In this document: positions 46,154-55,255 of the stretch, one piece after another | Layout: the number at the start of each line of letters is the position of its first letter | How positions within the stretch are numbered: the stretch's first letter is position 1 | Assembly (NCBI RefSeq): GCF_900107935.1 | Contig: NZ_FNVG01000020.1 | Span: 1-64,000, forward strand | Length of the DNA: 64,000 bases | Source of the DNA: Vibrio hangzhouensis | GTDB taxonomy: Bacteria; Pseudomonadota; Gammaproteobacteria; Enterobacterales; Vibrionaceae | Direction of reading: 5' to 3' | Notes under the pieces: model-generated | What the model was told of the DNA's origin: nothing | Database searches by the model: none | The model's input: only the letters and a program-made list of their open reading frames with translations | Translations under genes and position numbers: made by a program

Positions 46154-46597
46154 TTACAGTCCGCCTTCTTCACATAAAATAGGCTCGGCTTTCATCGAAG
46201 CTTCGAGCTCCTTGCGCATATTCTGTAAACAGCTCACGCCAATTTCTTGCAGTGTTTCAACTAGCTCAACCAGCGTTGTGTCTTCTCGTTCAAACGCGGC
46301 ATTAGCAATCATTGGAAGATTCACCCCGGCCAGTAGCTCTACATTAGGCGTGTCCATCATGATGTTCATTGCACGATTGCAAGGCGAGCCACCTGGGATA
46401 TCGGTTAGGAACAACACTCCGCTACCGCTTTCCACTTTATCGCGTGCCGCTCTAAGTTGAACTTCTAGCTCCTCCGTCGACATGCTCTCAACAAAATCGA
46501 CAAATTCCACTTTTGATTGTTGTCCAGCAATCGCGCACATTGCTGATTGCATACCCGTAGCAAAATTTAGGTGACCAGAAATAACCAGACCTATCAT
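46154..46597 (-). CDS. agaF: PTS EIIA component, mannose family (AgaF)
   Basis: 147 residues. Phospho-accepting His9 in 'ISGHLNFATG'; 'LTDIPGGSPCNRAM' is the second family motif. Passes phosphate from HPr to EIIB. Preceded by a hairpin and followed directly by agaA. Confidence 0.92.
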   Translation of the reverse strand: MIGLVISGHLNFATGMQSAMCAIAGQQSKVEFVDFVESMSTEELEVQLRAARDKVESGSGVLFLTDIPGGSPCNRAMNIMMDTPNVELLAGVNLPMIANAAFEREDTTLVELVETLQEIGVSCLQNMRKELEASMKAEPILCEEGGL

Positions 46598-46616
46598 AGT
46601 AATACCTCAAAGAAAG

Positions 46617-46635
46617 GAGGGGCGAATCACCCCTC
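46617..46635 (-). other. Intercistronic hairpin agaE-agaF
   Basis: Stem GAGGGG / CCCCTC with a 7-base loop between the EIID stop and the EIIA start, no T tract. Likely mRNA stabiliser. Confidence 0.4.
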
Positions 46636-46643
46636 ATATGGAA

Positions 46644-47549
46644 CTAAAGAATGCCCAGTGCGTGGCCAATAACACCACCGGCTAGTGCACCAAAGATAAG
46701 CACTGGTGGTTTGGCCCAAAACCCTGTGCCCTTCACCATTTTGAACATAAAGAACACCAGACAAAGCGGAAGCAAGTTCGGCATTATCTTGTCAAAGAGG
46801 TCCGTTTGTAGGTTAACCTCGGCCCCCCCTAGCTCCAGCGTGGCAGTGGTATTCACCCGTATAAAGGTCGCGGACAAGGCACCAATAACAAAAATACCCA
46901 TGATATTTGCCGCCTTGGCAAGCTTCTCAGTAGCACCACTTAAGTTCACCATCGCTGCGGTACCAGCTTTGTAGCCCATAAACATCAGCCAGAAGTAAAC
47001 AAAAAAGTGAACTGCTTGGTACAGAGCGAAGAAAACAAAAGGACCAGCAATTGAGCCTTCCAATGCAATCGACGCACCTAAAGCCAGAGTCAGAGGCATT
47101 AAGGTCATGTGGTCAATCGCATCACCGATACCACCTGTAGGTCCCATACCTGCAACTTTCACTACATTGACCGTCGATGGTTTTTCTTTGTTTTCTTCCA
47201 TCGCTATTGCCGTACCCAATAGGAACGTAAAAAGCTTTGGACTAGCGTTAAAGAACTGTAGGTGGTTCTTCAAAGATTTCGCAAAATCACGCTTGTTGTT
47301 TCCATGGATCTTCTTAAGCGCCGGAATAATGGAGTAAGCAAAACCGCCTGCCTGCATACGTTCGAAGTTAAAGTTACCTTCCATGAATAGGCCTCGAATC
47401 GAGCATATCCAAAGGTCTTTCTTGGTGATAACTTTGCGAGGAGTGGTATCCTCATATCCATCGATGTCATCGACAAGATTCACATGCGTGGTGTCTAGCG
47501 TAGATGCTTCTGTATCCAAAGTATCCGTTGTTGTGATATTAGATGCCAT
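46644..47549 (-). CDS. agaE: PTS EIID component, mannose family (AgaE)
   Basis: About 301 residues from ATG 47549, which has GAGGA 8 bases upstream inside the agaW end; the frame is open to 47588 but that start is less supported. 'RGLFMEGNFNFERMQAGGFAYSIIPAL' is the EIID signature, followed by 'GMGPTGGIGDAIDH' and membrane helices near the C-terminus. With EIIC forms the membrane channel. Overlaps agaW by 11 bases. It has a longer polar N-terminus (~35 residues) than usual. Confidence 0.92.
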   Translation of the reverse strand: MASNITTTDTLDTEASTLDTTHVNLVDDIDGYEDTTPRKVITKKDLWICSIRGLFMEGNFNFERMQAGGFAYSIIPALKKIHGNNKRDFAKSLKNHLQFFNASPKLFTFLLGTAIAMEENKEKPSTVNVVKVAGMGPTGGIGDAIDHMTLMPLTLALGASIALEGSIAGPFVFFALYQAVHFFVYFWLMFMGYKAGTAAMVNLSGATEKLAKAANIMGIFVIGALSATFIRVNTTATLELGGAEVNLQTDLFDKIMPNLLPLCLVFFMFKMVKGTGFWAKPPVLIFGALAGGVIGHALGIL

Positions 47550-48306
47550 CTTCAAATTCCTCGGCTTGTTTGTTATTTGATTGGCCATCGCCGCTAAAGA
47601 AGTAGTACAACGCTGCTGCTGAAGCTCCTAATACCGCTACTGCCATGATTGGAAGGTGTAGATAGGTTGTCATTACGAAACCAATAAAGAACACACCCGC
47701 TACTTCCTTTGACCACATGATCTTAAGAAGCATTGCGAAACCAATCGCAGGAACCATGCGTGCACCGATACCCAAACCTTCAAGTAGAACCGTCGGCGCA
47801 TTCTCATCAATCCAAGCAGCACCTCGTTCACCAAAGTAGACCGTCACAAAACCAACGACTGCATATAACATGGCACGCGCCGATATAGTGGTAATCAACA
47901 ACATATCGATGCCCCGACTACTGCCTCGCTCAGCAAAGCGGTCTGCTGTCCCCATTGTGAAAGAAGTTACCGCAAAGAAACCAATCACTAGCATCTGCAT
48001 TAATACCGCAATAGGCATGCCGACACCCATAGCAACTTCAGCCGAGTGACCTGTCATCACTGCAAATGCGACAGCGGCAATCGTACCTAAAGTCACATCA
48101 GGCGGCTGAGCACCTGCGTTAGGCACTAGGCCAAGCCAGGCAAGTTCAAGTGTTGCACCCGCAATTAGGCCAACCTGCATATCTCCCATTATCAGACCCA
48201 CAACAGGGCCTGTGATTAGTGGTCGATGGATATTTAATGCGACATCGTATTTATCGATACCACAGAAAAATGCCCATACCCCGACCAAAAGTGCTTCCAT
48301 AAACAT
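47539..48306 (-). CDS. agaW: PTS EIIC component, mannose family (AgaW)
   Basis: 255 residues with about seven hydrophobic helices. 'RPLITGPVVGLIMGDMQVGLIAGATLELAWLGLVPNAGAQPPDVTLGTI' is the EIIC block of the mannose/sorbose family. Forms with EIID the permease for GalNAc and possibly for unsaturated GAG disaccharides. Confidence 0.93.
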   Translation of the reverse strand: MFMEALLVGVWAFFCGIDKYDVALNIHRPLITGPVVGLIMGDMQVGLIAGATLELAWLGLVPNAGAQPPDVTLGTIAAVAFAVMTGHSAEVAMGVGMPIAVLMQMLVIGFFAVTSFTMGTADRFAERGSSRGIDMLLITTISARAMLYAVVGFVTVYFGERGAAWIDENAPTVLLEGLGIGARMVPAIGFAMLLKIMWSKEVAGVFFIGFVMTTYLHLPIMAVAVLGASAAALYYFFSGDGQSNNKQAEEFEDGI

Positions 48307-48326
48307 GATCTATTTCCTCGGGTTGG

Positions 48327-48827
48327 TTACGCAGACGCCTTGGCTTGCTCCAAAACATCAATAGGTGACTGATCCGGTGTATTTTGAATCGTACAAGCCA
48401 CACCTTTCGCAGTTAAGCGCTCAAACGCTTCAATGTCTTTAGCATCAACAGAAACCGTCTTAGCGATTTGCTGTTTACCTTCATGGAAGTGCATGTTGCC
48501 AACATTACAGTGCGTAATAGGCACTCCCCCTTCGACTAATCGAGCTACGTCAGTAGGGCTGTTACATAGAACAAAAATCTTCTGTTGAGGTGAAGCTTTG
48601 TGGATAACATCTATCGTCTTTTGGATAGAGAAAAAACGAACCGCATATTCACCACCTGCAGATGCCTTCATTCCTGCCTGCATAAATGCAGCATTCGGTC
48701 CTTCAGCGGCCTCATCGTTTGCCACCAAGATTAAATTCGCTTCAGTATGTTTACCCCAAGTGATACGAATTTGACCATGAAGTAAGCGCTCATCGATACG
48801 AGTCCAAACGATATTTGGTGAAGTCAT
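48327..48827 (-). CDS. agaV: PTS EIIB component, mannose family (AgaV)
   Basis: 166 residues, phosphorylated His17 in 'DERLLHGQIRITWGK'. Cytoplasmic EIIB that phosphorylates the incoming sugar at C6. Strong AAGGAAG site. Follows agaS by 15 bases. Confidence 0.94.
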   Translation of the reverse strand: MTSPNIVWTRIDERLLHGQIRITWGKHTEANLILVANDEAAEGPNAAFMQAGMKASAGGEYAVRFFSIQKTIDVIHKASPQQKIFVLCNSPTDVARLVEGGVPITHCNVGNMHFHEGKQQIAKTVSVDAKDIEAFERLTAKGVACTIQNTPDQSPIDVLEQAKASA

Positions 48828-48842
48828 AATGCTTCCTTGTAG

Positions 48843-50006
48843 TTATTTGTTAAAGTTATGAATGTTAACGCCCTGAACCACACGGTTTACTTCACCGGTA
48901 GGACAAGGGTTATCTGGGGTATTTCCTAATTTAAGTGCGCTATGAAACGCATAAATTTGTGCGAAAGTTATGTAGGGGAATAAGAGTTGTACGTCTGAAG
49001 CGTCCGACATATCAGGTACAAGTGAATGATTGTCGTCGACAGGGATATCATCGGCTTGAGCCGAGATTGCAATGACACGCTTAGCGATATTGTCTTGACG
49101 CAGTTCATTCAGTAAGTCAAGATCATATTTACGCGTATAAGGGTCATTCGAAACAAAAACAAAGACTATTGTTTTATCGTCAACGATAGATTTTGGTCCA
49201 TGGCGAAAGCCCAGTGGGGAATCAAAGCACGATACGATTTTCCCCGCAGTTAGCTCTAGAAGCTTAAGCGAAGACTCTTGTGCTAAACCCTGAAAACCAC
49301 CACTACCAAGGTAAATCACCCGCTCAACATATTCGTCTGACATAGTAATCAATGACGGATTAATTGCGGTGATCCATGCCTCAGAACTAGTGCAAATATT
49401 TTCAATTTCTTTTTTATTGAAACAATCTTCGGAAAAAACGATACATAGTGAAAGCATCATCGAAGTAAAGCTTGATGTCATTGCGAAAGATTGGTCATTA
49501 CTTTCTGGTGGCATTGCTAACGCAAAGCGCTTATCACTTTTTAAACTACTCTTATAAAGCTCACCTTCGGCGTTACATGTTAAGAACAGGTGATAACATT
49601 CACTCAAGCACTGGTCCGCTAGGTCAACAGCAGCCACACTCTCTGGACTGTTACCAGATCGAGCAAATGAAACGACCAAAGTAGGTAGGTCTTCCGCAAA
49701 ATAATCTGCTGGATTGGAAACAAGATCTGTACTCGCAATGGCTTCGATGCGGTGATTAGTCAACTTTGTGAGGGTTGGAGCAACCGCTTTGCCCGCAAAC
49801 GCTGAGGTTCCAGCACCTGTTAAGATAATGCGTAAATCGGGCTTATCAATAAACTGAGACATAAAGTCTGAAAGTTGAGCGCTACACTCGTTGACGATAT
49901 TGAAGGTTTTTCTCCAACATTCTGGTTGCTGCATAATTTCTTTCGCAGTCCAGTAACCTTTATTCTCATTGAGCTTAGTTTCCGAATAACCTAGATAACT
50001 GTTCAT
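48843..50006 (-). CDS. agaS: Galactosamine-6-phosphate deaminase/isomerase
   Basis: 387 residues with two SIS domains. 'LTGAGTSAFAGKAV' and 'SFARSGNSPESVAAV' in the first, 'LGSGGFQGLAQESSLKLLELTAGKI' and 'RHGPKSIVD' in the second. It converts galactosamine-6-phosphate into tagatose-6-phosphate and ammonia. Lies 9 bases after kbaZ and before the PTS genes. Confidence 0.93.
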   Translation of the reverse strand: MNSYLGYSETKLNENKGYWTAKEIMQQPECWRKTFNIVNECSAQLSDFMSQFIDKPDLRIILTGAGTSAFAGKAVAPTLTKLTNHRIEAIASTDLVSNPADYFAEDLPTLVVSFARSGNSPESVAAVDLADQCLSECYHLFLTCNAEGELYKSSLKSDKRFALAMPPESNDQSFAMTSSFTSMMLSLCIVFSEDCFNKKEIENICTSSEAWITAINPSLITMSDEYVERVIYLGSGGFQGLAQESSLKLLELTAGKIVSCFDSPLGFRHGPKSIVDDKTIVFVFVSNDPYTRKYDLDLLNELRQDNIAKRVIAISAQADDIPVDDNHSLVPDMSDASDVQLLFPYITFAQIYAFHSALKLGNTPDNPCPTGEVNRVVQGVNIHNFNK

Positions 50007-50015
50007 TATTTTTCC

Positions 50016-51299
50016 TTATTTCTGAAGCTTGCAAGCCTTCGCATACGCGCGCAAAACTTGCTGAATTTTGTCGATCACAATGGCTTTTGGAGAGCTTTCA
50101 AGGTCGCTATTTCGAATTGCATTAAACTGGTCAGGTAAATACTGGCTTAACAGAGGGAAAGGCAAACCTGAATGCGTTAAATTGGAAAACAACTTGTCTT
50201 GCGCTCGGGCAATTTGTTGATCTGGCCAGTAATAACGAATTCGATCACTAAAGCTAAAACTACGGGCAAAGCGCTGCTGATTAGAGTCACCTTGATAGTA
50301 TTTCTTCCAGTTGCTTGGGTTAGAGCACATCTGCTGTTCAATATGCTCTTTTAGGTGGGAGCAACTCGCTTTGGTTACGATTTCCTCTTCAATATTGCAG
50401 AGACTGAACAGAGCTTCACGCATTGCGAATGTTAATGCTGGCCCTACTTTCAAAATAGCGAAGTGGTCGCGAACTAATGCATCATAAGCACGTTGAGTCT
50501 GATAATCGGTAGAATGCGCTTCATAAACCATATGATTGTGCGCACCGATCATTTTACTCAACTCAAGCGCTTTCTCCGGCTGATAATCAATCACGGCTGT
50601 GTGGTCAAACTCAACACCAGGCTGAACAACCAAACCAATCACACGTGACCAACAATCTGCTAGCCCTTGCGCTTTGAATGCGTGATAGTGACAATTAATG
50701 GTTTCTGTCGCTGCTTCAGGAGTGGTGACCTCTAGTTCACCTAACTCTTCAGCAGCGCCGCCTGGTACTGGTACTTCCGTGCCAATAACATAAACTACAT
50801 CACTTCGACCAAATTCTTTTTCCGCAGTAAGTTCAGCAACTTTTGCCAACCTAGCAGCACGTTCTGCTACCACCTCGTCCGTAAGAGGGACAGGGTCGCC
50901 AGCACAGGACATACTGCAATCTAAGTGGATTTTCTTAAATCCAGCTGCAACGTATGCTTCAATTAGAGCATCAGCCTTATTCATAGCTTCAGCAGGGGAG
51001 AGATCTTGCCAACGGTTTGGACCTAAATGGTCACCACCTAAGATGAGGTTGGAAATAGGGAATTGATTCTTCTCGGCTAAATCGAAAACGAAATTTCGAA
51101 AGTCCTCTGGAGTCATACCAGTGTAGCCACCATATTGATCGACTTGGTTTGATGTCGCTTCAATCAATATTACAGAATTGTCATTTTTAGCTTGAAGAAT
51201 TGACGCTTCTATAACAAGCGGATGTGCAGAACACACGGAGTAAATTCCATTGTTCTCACCTTGCTTATGGCGTTGAATAATCGTTAAAAGGGTGTTCAT
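50016..51299 (-). CDS. kbaZ: Tagatose-1,6-bisphosphate aldolase accessory subunit
   Basis: 427 residues of the GatZ/KbaZ family. 'SVCSAHPLVIEASILQAK' at the N-terminus, 'GGDHLGPNRW', 'HLDCSMSCAGDPVPLTDE' and 'YVIGTEVPVPGGAAEE' are typical. It stabilises and activates the class II aldolase KbaY, which here is encoded 3 kb away. GGAG site 6 bases before ATG. First gene after agaR. Confidence 0.94.
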   Translation of the reverse strand: MNTLLTIIQRHKQGENNGIYSVCSAHPLVIEASILQAKNDNSVILIEATSNQVDQYGGYTGMTPEDFRNFVFDLAEKNQFPISNLILGGDHLGPNRWQDLSPAEAMNKADALIEAYVAAGFKKIHLDCSMSCAGDPVPLTDEVVAERAARLAKVAELTAEKEFGRSDVVYVIGTEVPVPGGAAEELGELEVTTPEAATETINCHYHAFKAQGLADCWSRVIGLVVQPGVEFDHTAVIDYQPEKALELSKMIGAHNHMVYEAHSTDYQTQRAYDALVRDHFAILKVGPALTFAMREALFSLCNIEEEIVTKASCSHLKEHIEQQMCSNPSNWKKYYQGDSNQQRFARSFSFSDRIRYYWPDQQIARAQDKLFSNLTHSGLPFPLLSQYLPDQFNAIRNSDLESSPKAIVIDKIQQVLRAYAKACKLQK

Positions 51300-51360
51300 G
51301 TACTAACTCCACAATCAGGCCAGCATGCCGACTATGGAGTTAGTTTAAGAGGGGTTGTAC

Positions 51361-52134
51361 TTACTTTTTCTCGACTAAGATTAAATTTACATCCAAGTCA
51401 CGTAATCCCTGTATATATTCCTGAGGGATATCAGTGTCTGTCACAAGTGTATGAATATTTCCAAATTCACGAATCATATGGCAACTGCGTTTACCAAACT
51501 TACTTGAATCTGCTACAGCAATCACTTGCTCTGATATTTCACACATAAGCCTATTTAGGCTAGCTTCTTGCTCGTTGTATGTTGAAATTCCAGTTCGTAA
51601 ATCAAATCCGTCCACACCCAAAAAGACTTTATCAAAACGATAATTTTTTAGACTGCTTTCTGCCTGTGAACCTGAAAAAGAAAGTGCCTTCTTCCGAAGA
51701 ACTCCCCCAGTCATCAATACTTCGACTCCCGAAGCAGATGACAACTCCATCGCGACATCCAGACCGTTGGTCATTACTACCACATCTTCCACATTCTTCA
51801 GATTTGAAGCGATTTCACGTGTGGTAGTACCAGAATCTAGAATAACTGTGTCACCATTATTGATTAGCTCAGCTGCCGCCATGCCTAGCTGGCACTTAAT
51901 ACCTGCGTTTTGATGGCGTTTTTCTTGAATTGTCAGCTCAGCTAATGCACCGGTATTTGGTATGGCTGAACCATGAGAACGCACTACATAGCCGTTCTTC
52001 TCCAAAAAACTCAGATCACTTCTAATAGTGACACTCGAGACACCAAATCGAGATGCTAAATCTTCTACACGCGCTTTACCGTCACTGTTTACAACATCAA
52101 CGATTTCCATCCGCCTTTCGATCGCACTTTTCAC
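51361..52134 (-). CDS. agaR: DeoR-family repressor of the GalNAc genes
   Basis: 257 residues starting at GTG 52134 with AGGAG 8 bases upstream. N-terminal DeoR helix-turn-helix 'RVEDLASRFGVSSVTIRSDLSFLEKNGYVVRSHG', then the sugar-phosphate-sensing domain with 'LDSGTTTREIA' and 'FLGVDGFDL'. AgaR of E. coli is released by GalNAc-6-P or GalN-6-P. The divergent region carries five TTTCG-type motifs fitting its operator. Confidence 0.9.
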   Translation of the reverse strand: MKSAIERRMEIVDVVNSDGKARVEDLASRFGVSSVTIRSDLSFLEKNGYVVRSHGSAIPNTGALAELTIQEKRHQNAGIKCQLGMAAAELINNGDTVILDSGTTTREIASNLKNVEDVVVMTNGLDVAMELSSASGVEVLMTGGVLRKKALSFSGSQAESSLKNYRFDKVFLGVDGFDLRTGISTYNEQEASLNRLMCEISEQVIAVADSSKFGKRSCHMIREFGNIHTLVTDTDIPQEYIQGLRDLDVNLILVEKK

Positions 52135-52537
52135 TCTTTAGTCTCCTATGAAAACAAGCTTTCGCTTGCTTTCGAAATTAATATTACACCCAAAAGATTT
52201 CGTAACAACACGAAAGCAATAGTATTGAGATCTCTTTCACAATCTTTCGTAAAATTCCGATTCTTTACTAAAAGAAAGTTTCATTTATCGTCATAATAAC
52301 AAAGCTAAATAAGTACTCCTATTACCTACATACTATGAACTGACTAGGATTTAAGGAAATAGGAGTCACCATGTAGCTACATTTTGAGCAGCGCTTCAGT
52401 AATACTAGTTGGAAGAAACTGTAAAAATGTAACTTTCACTATCTTGCGATATAAGTCAACGTAAACCAGGTACGTTTTCGAATAGAATAAAACTTCCCCG
52501 CAAGAATACAAGAAAAAACTCTAGTTGTGAGAATATT
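52135..52537. promoter_or_regulatory. Divergent control region agaR / sulfatase with TTTCG repeats
   Basis: 403-base non-coding region. TTTCG or CGAAA units at about 52160, 52170, 52198, 52211 and 52246 are spaced near 10 or multiples of ~10 bases, resembling the TTTC-repeat operator of AgaR. A TTTTCG also occurs near 52472, upstream of the sulfatase. No small ORF of note was seen in it. Confidence 0.55.
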
Positions 52538-54112
52538 ATGTCAATATCACGTAGAAACATACTTAAAGGCATTGCTGTTACTGGTGCCGGAGGCCTTGCT
52601 GCTTCAATTTCGGGCTGTTCCTCTTTCACTCCGAAAGCTTTAGCATCAGGTGAAACATCGCAAAATGAAGTAACGCCTAAAAAGAAACCTAATTTGCTTA
52701 TCTTGTTCCCCGACGAAATGCGAACTCAGTCACTGGGTTTTATGAAACAAGATCGCTCTATCACGCCTAATATCGATAAACTTGCAAAACAAGGCGTGTT
52801 CTTCAGACAGGCAGTTTCGAACTTTCCTTTATGCACACCATTTCGAGGGATGTTAATGACGGGCCAATACCCGTACAGAAACGGAATTCAAGGCAACAGC
52901 CACACAGGTGTACCCGGGAATTTTGGCGGCCATGACTTTGGCATCGAGCTAAAACGTTCAGACATCACTTGGTCTGATGTTCTTAAAGAGCAAGGCTATA
53001 GCATGGGTTATATCGGTAAGTGGCATCTAGATGCACCAGAGCCACCATTTGTTCCTGGCTACAATAACCCATTGGGAGGTCGATACTGGAACGACTGGAC
53101 CGCACCAGATCGTCGCCATGGTTTTGATTTTTGGTACAGTTATGGAACGTATGATCTGCATTTGACACCAATGTACTGGACAAATGATACACCGAGAGAC
53201 AAACCCATTATTGTCGATCAGTGGAGTGCAGAACATGAAGCTGACATTGCCATTAGCTACCTTAGAAACGAAGGTGGCAAATACCGAGATAATGACAAAC
53301 CATTTACGCTTGTGGTTTCGATGAACCCGCCACACTCACCTTATGACCAAGTACCTCAGAAGTATCTCGACAAGTTTGACGGGGAAACGTCCGAATCGCT
53401 AAATACTCGTAAAAACGTAGATTGGGACAAAGAATACGACGAAGGCTACGGACCAAAATACTTCAAAGAGTATTTAGCCATGGTTTATGGTGTCGATGAA
53501 CAGGTCGGCCGAATCGTCGACGAGCTTGATAGACTTAAGCTTACCGAAGACACCTTAGTTGTAATGTTTTCAGATCATGGTTGCTGCTTGGGCTCGAATG
53601 GCCACCCAACGAAGAATGTTCATTACGAGGAGGCAATGCGCATCCCAATGATCTTTAGATGGCCAGGGACACTAAACCCGAACCAAGACGACATTCTATT
53701 TTCAGCACCAGATATCTACCCGACAATGCTAGGCCTAATGGGACTAGAAGAACATATTCCAGGCTCCGTCGAAGGCAGCAATTTCGCCAATACCGTAAAA
53801 GGCCTCGAAGGCGACGAAAGACCGACATCGCAGCTATACACCTTTATGCCATATGGCGGTCAATCTTTTGGCCGACGTGGAATCCGAACGGGAGACTATA
53901 CCCTAGTGGCTGATCGAAAGGTAGGCAAGCCAATCACCTATGTTTTACATGACAACGTCAATGATCCATATCAAATGAAAAACATAGCCGAAGAGCAGCC
54001 AATGCTTGTCGAAAAGTTGATATCAGAAGAGTTACTTCCTTGGTTGGAGCGCACTGGTGATCCGTGGCGTCCTACCGAAGTACCAGAGAATGTGCTTAAT
54101 GCTTATACCTAA
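52538..54112 (+). CDS. Sulfatase, Tat-exported lipoprotein type
   Basis: 524 residues. The N-terminus 'SRRNILKGIAVTG' is a twin-arginine motif followed by a lipobox-like 'SISGC' at ~27, so it is probably a Tat-exported lipoprotein. S1 sulfatase with C-T-P-F-R at Cys99, the residue turned into formylglycine. 'FPDEMRTQSLGF' supplies metal ligands and 'FSDHGCCLGSNG' the C-terminal ones. Likely removes sulfate from chondroitin-type oligosaccharides; 4-O, 6-O or 2-O specificity cannot be told from the sequence. Separate transcript, followed by a terminator. Confidence 0.9.
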   Translation: MSISRRNILKGIAVTGAGGLAASISGCSSFTPKALASGETSQNEVTPKKKPNLLILFPDEMRTQSLGFMKQDRSITPNIDKLAKQGVFFRQAVSNFPLCTPFRGMLMTGQYPYRNGIQGNSHTGVPGNFGGHDFGIELKRSDITWSDVLKEQGYSMGYIGKWHLDAPEPPFVPGYNNPLGGRYWNDWTAPDRRHGFDFWYSYGTYDLHLTPMYWTNDTPRDKPIIVDQWSAEHEADIAISYLRNEGGKYRDNDKPFTLVVSMNPPHSPYDQVPQKYLDKFDGETSESLNTRKNVDWDKEYDEGYGPKYFKEYLAMVYGVDEQVGRIVDELDRLKLTEDTLVVMFSDHGCCLGSNGHPTKNVHYEEAMRIPMIFRWPGTLNPNQDDILFSAPDIYPTMLGLMGLEEHIPGSVEGSNFANTVKGLEGDERPTSQLYTFMPYGGQSFGRRGIRTGDYTLVADRKVGKPITYVLHDNVNDPYQMKNIAEEQPMLVEKLISEELLPWLERTGDPWRPTEVPENVLNAYT

Positions 54113-54124
54113 CATCTATTAATG

Positions 54125-54152
54125 AAAAAGCCTCTTTAAAAAGAGGCTTTTC
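54125..54152 (+). terminator. Terminator after Tat sulfatase gene
   Basis: Stem AAAGCCTCTTT / AAAGAGGCTTT with an AA loop, followed by TCT. Confidence 0.85.
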
Positions 54153-54211
54153 TATATCAAGTGAATCAAGAGCTACATTATTATGATTGCAGACTCATTG
54201 GGTCTTTGCAT

Positions 54212-54242
54212 AAAAAAGCGGTGTTGAGAACAATACCGCTTT
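54212..54242 (-). terminator. Terminator after kbaY
   Basis: Stem AAAGCGGTgTTG / CAAtACCGCTTT with an AGAA loop, with six T on the minus strand. Confidence 0.8.
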
Positions 54243-54288
54243 ACAACAAGAGATGCTTGCACTTTACGATCAGAAAAGCACGATGGAT

Positions 54289-55143
54289 TTAGAGCTTACC
54301 TTCACTTCCACAAACGCGAATCTTTTGCTGAACGATTTCTTTCATCGCATGCTTACCAGGAATAATGTAATGCCTCGGATCATTCGCTTTCGGGTTTTCA
54401 ATAAAGTAATGCTTAACAGCATCTGAAAACGCGATTTTTAACTCAGTAGCTACGTTCACTTTATTAATACCTAACTCAATGCAGCGACGAACATCTTCAT
54501 CTGGAACACCAGATGCGCCATGAAGCACCAAAGGAATATCTGTCTTGCAGCGAATTTCACCCAAGCGGTCAAAATCTAACTTAGGCTCCTCTTTATACAT
54601 ACCGTGGGCTGTCCCTATAGCGATTGCCAAAGAATCAATACCAGTACGGTTAATGAACTCTACAGCCGCATCAGGGTCGGTGTACAACGCATTTTTTTCG
54701 TCCACAATCAAATCATCTTCCTGCCCACTCAAGCGACCCAGCTCAGCTTCCACCGAGCAATCCCACTTGTGGCAGAATTGAACGACATTACGCACCAACT
54801 CAATATTTTGCTCAAACTCAAAGTGTGAGCCGTCGATCATAGCCGACTTAATGCCACTCTCTACCTTCGCTTGGATATCTGAAAAAGATTCGTGGTGATC
54901 AAGGTGTAGTGCAATTGGCATCTTGTGCTTAACCGCTGCTTGTCGACAAATCTGTACCAAGTAGTCGGTTCCTGCATATGAAAATGTGCCCGGAGTGCCC
55001 GCTAAGATCACAGGTGAACGCATTTCAGCTGCAGTTTCAACGATAACTTGTACAGTTTCTAAGTTATGAATATTGAATGCAGGCACAGCATACCCACCTA
55101 ACTGTGCCTTAAAGAGCATTTCTCTCGAAGAGACTAAAAACAT
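54289..55143 (-). CDS. kbaY: Tagatose-1,6-bisphosphate aldolase, catalytic subunit
   Basis: 284 residues, the GatY/KbaY length. Class II aldolase zinc motifs 'ALHLDHHESF' (~82), 'GTAHGMY' (~180) and 'LHGASG' (~208), plus 'NKVNVATELK'. It splits tagatose-1,6-bisphosphate into DHAP and glyceraldehyde-3-phosphate. Not next to its partner kbaZ: a sulfatase gene and agaR lie between. Has its own promoter with a very good CRP site and an AgaR-like box. Confidence 0.93.
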   Translation of the reverse strand: MFLVSSREMLFKAQLGGYAVPAFNIHNLETVQVIVETAAEMRSPVILAGTPGTFSYAGTDYLVQICRQAAVKHKMPIALHLDHHESFSDIQAKVESGIKSAMIDGSHFEFEQNIELVRNVVQFCHKWDCSVEAELGRLSGQEDDLIVDEKNALYTDPDAAVEFINRTGIDSLAIAIGTAHGMYKEEPKLDFDRLGEIRCKTDIPLVLHGASGVPDEDVRRCIELGINKVNVATELKIAFSDAVKHYFIENPKANDPRHYIIPGKHAMKEIVQQKIRVCGSEGKL

Positions 55144-55186
55144 AAATTACCCCAAAATATCCTTCATTAGCTTTCAATTTACATAC

Positions 55187-55228
55187 TAAACGAAAACAAA
55201 AGAAAATTATAAGATCTAGATCACATCA
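55187..55228 (-). promoter_or_regulatory. CRP site and AgaR-like box upstream of kbaY
   Basis: Minus strand 55228-55209 reads TGATGTGATCTAGATCTTAT, matching the CRP consensus TGTGATCTAGATCACA exactly over the first 13 bases. Directly adjacent (55187-55210) is the TTTTC / TTTTG / TTTTCG repeat of AgaR type. Promoter context: kbaY starts at 55143. It suggests catabolite activation and substrate derepression. Confidence 0.7.
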
Positions 55229-55255
55229 CAACTTTCAATTCAAAGAAGTATGAAA

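Noticed and set aside
52160..52250. CRISPR-like repeat array
   Set aside because: The repeats are only 5-7 bases with irregular spacing; they fit operator units, not CRISPR.
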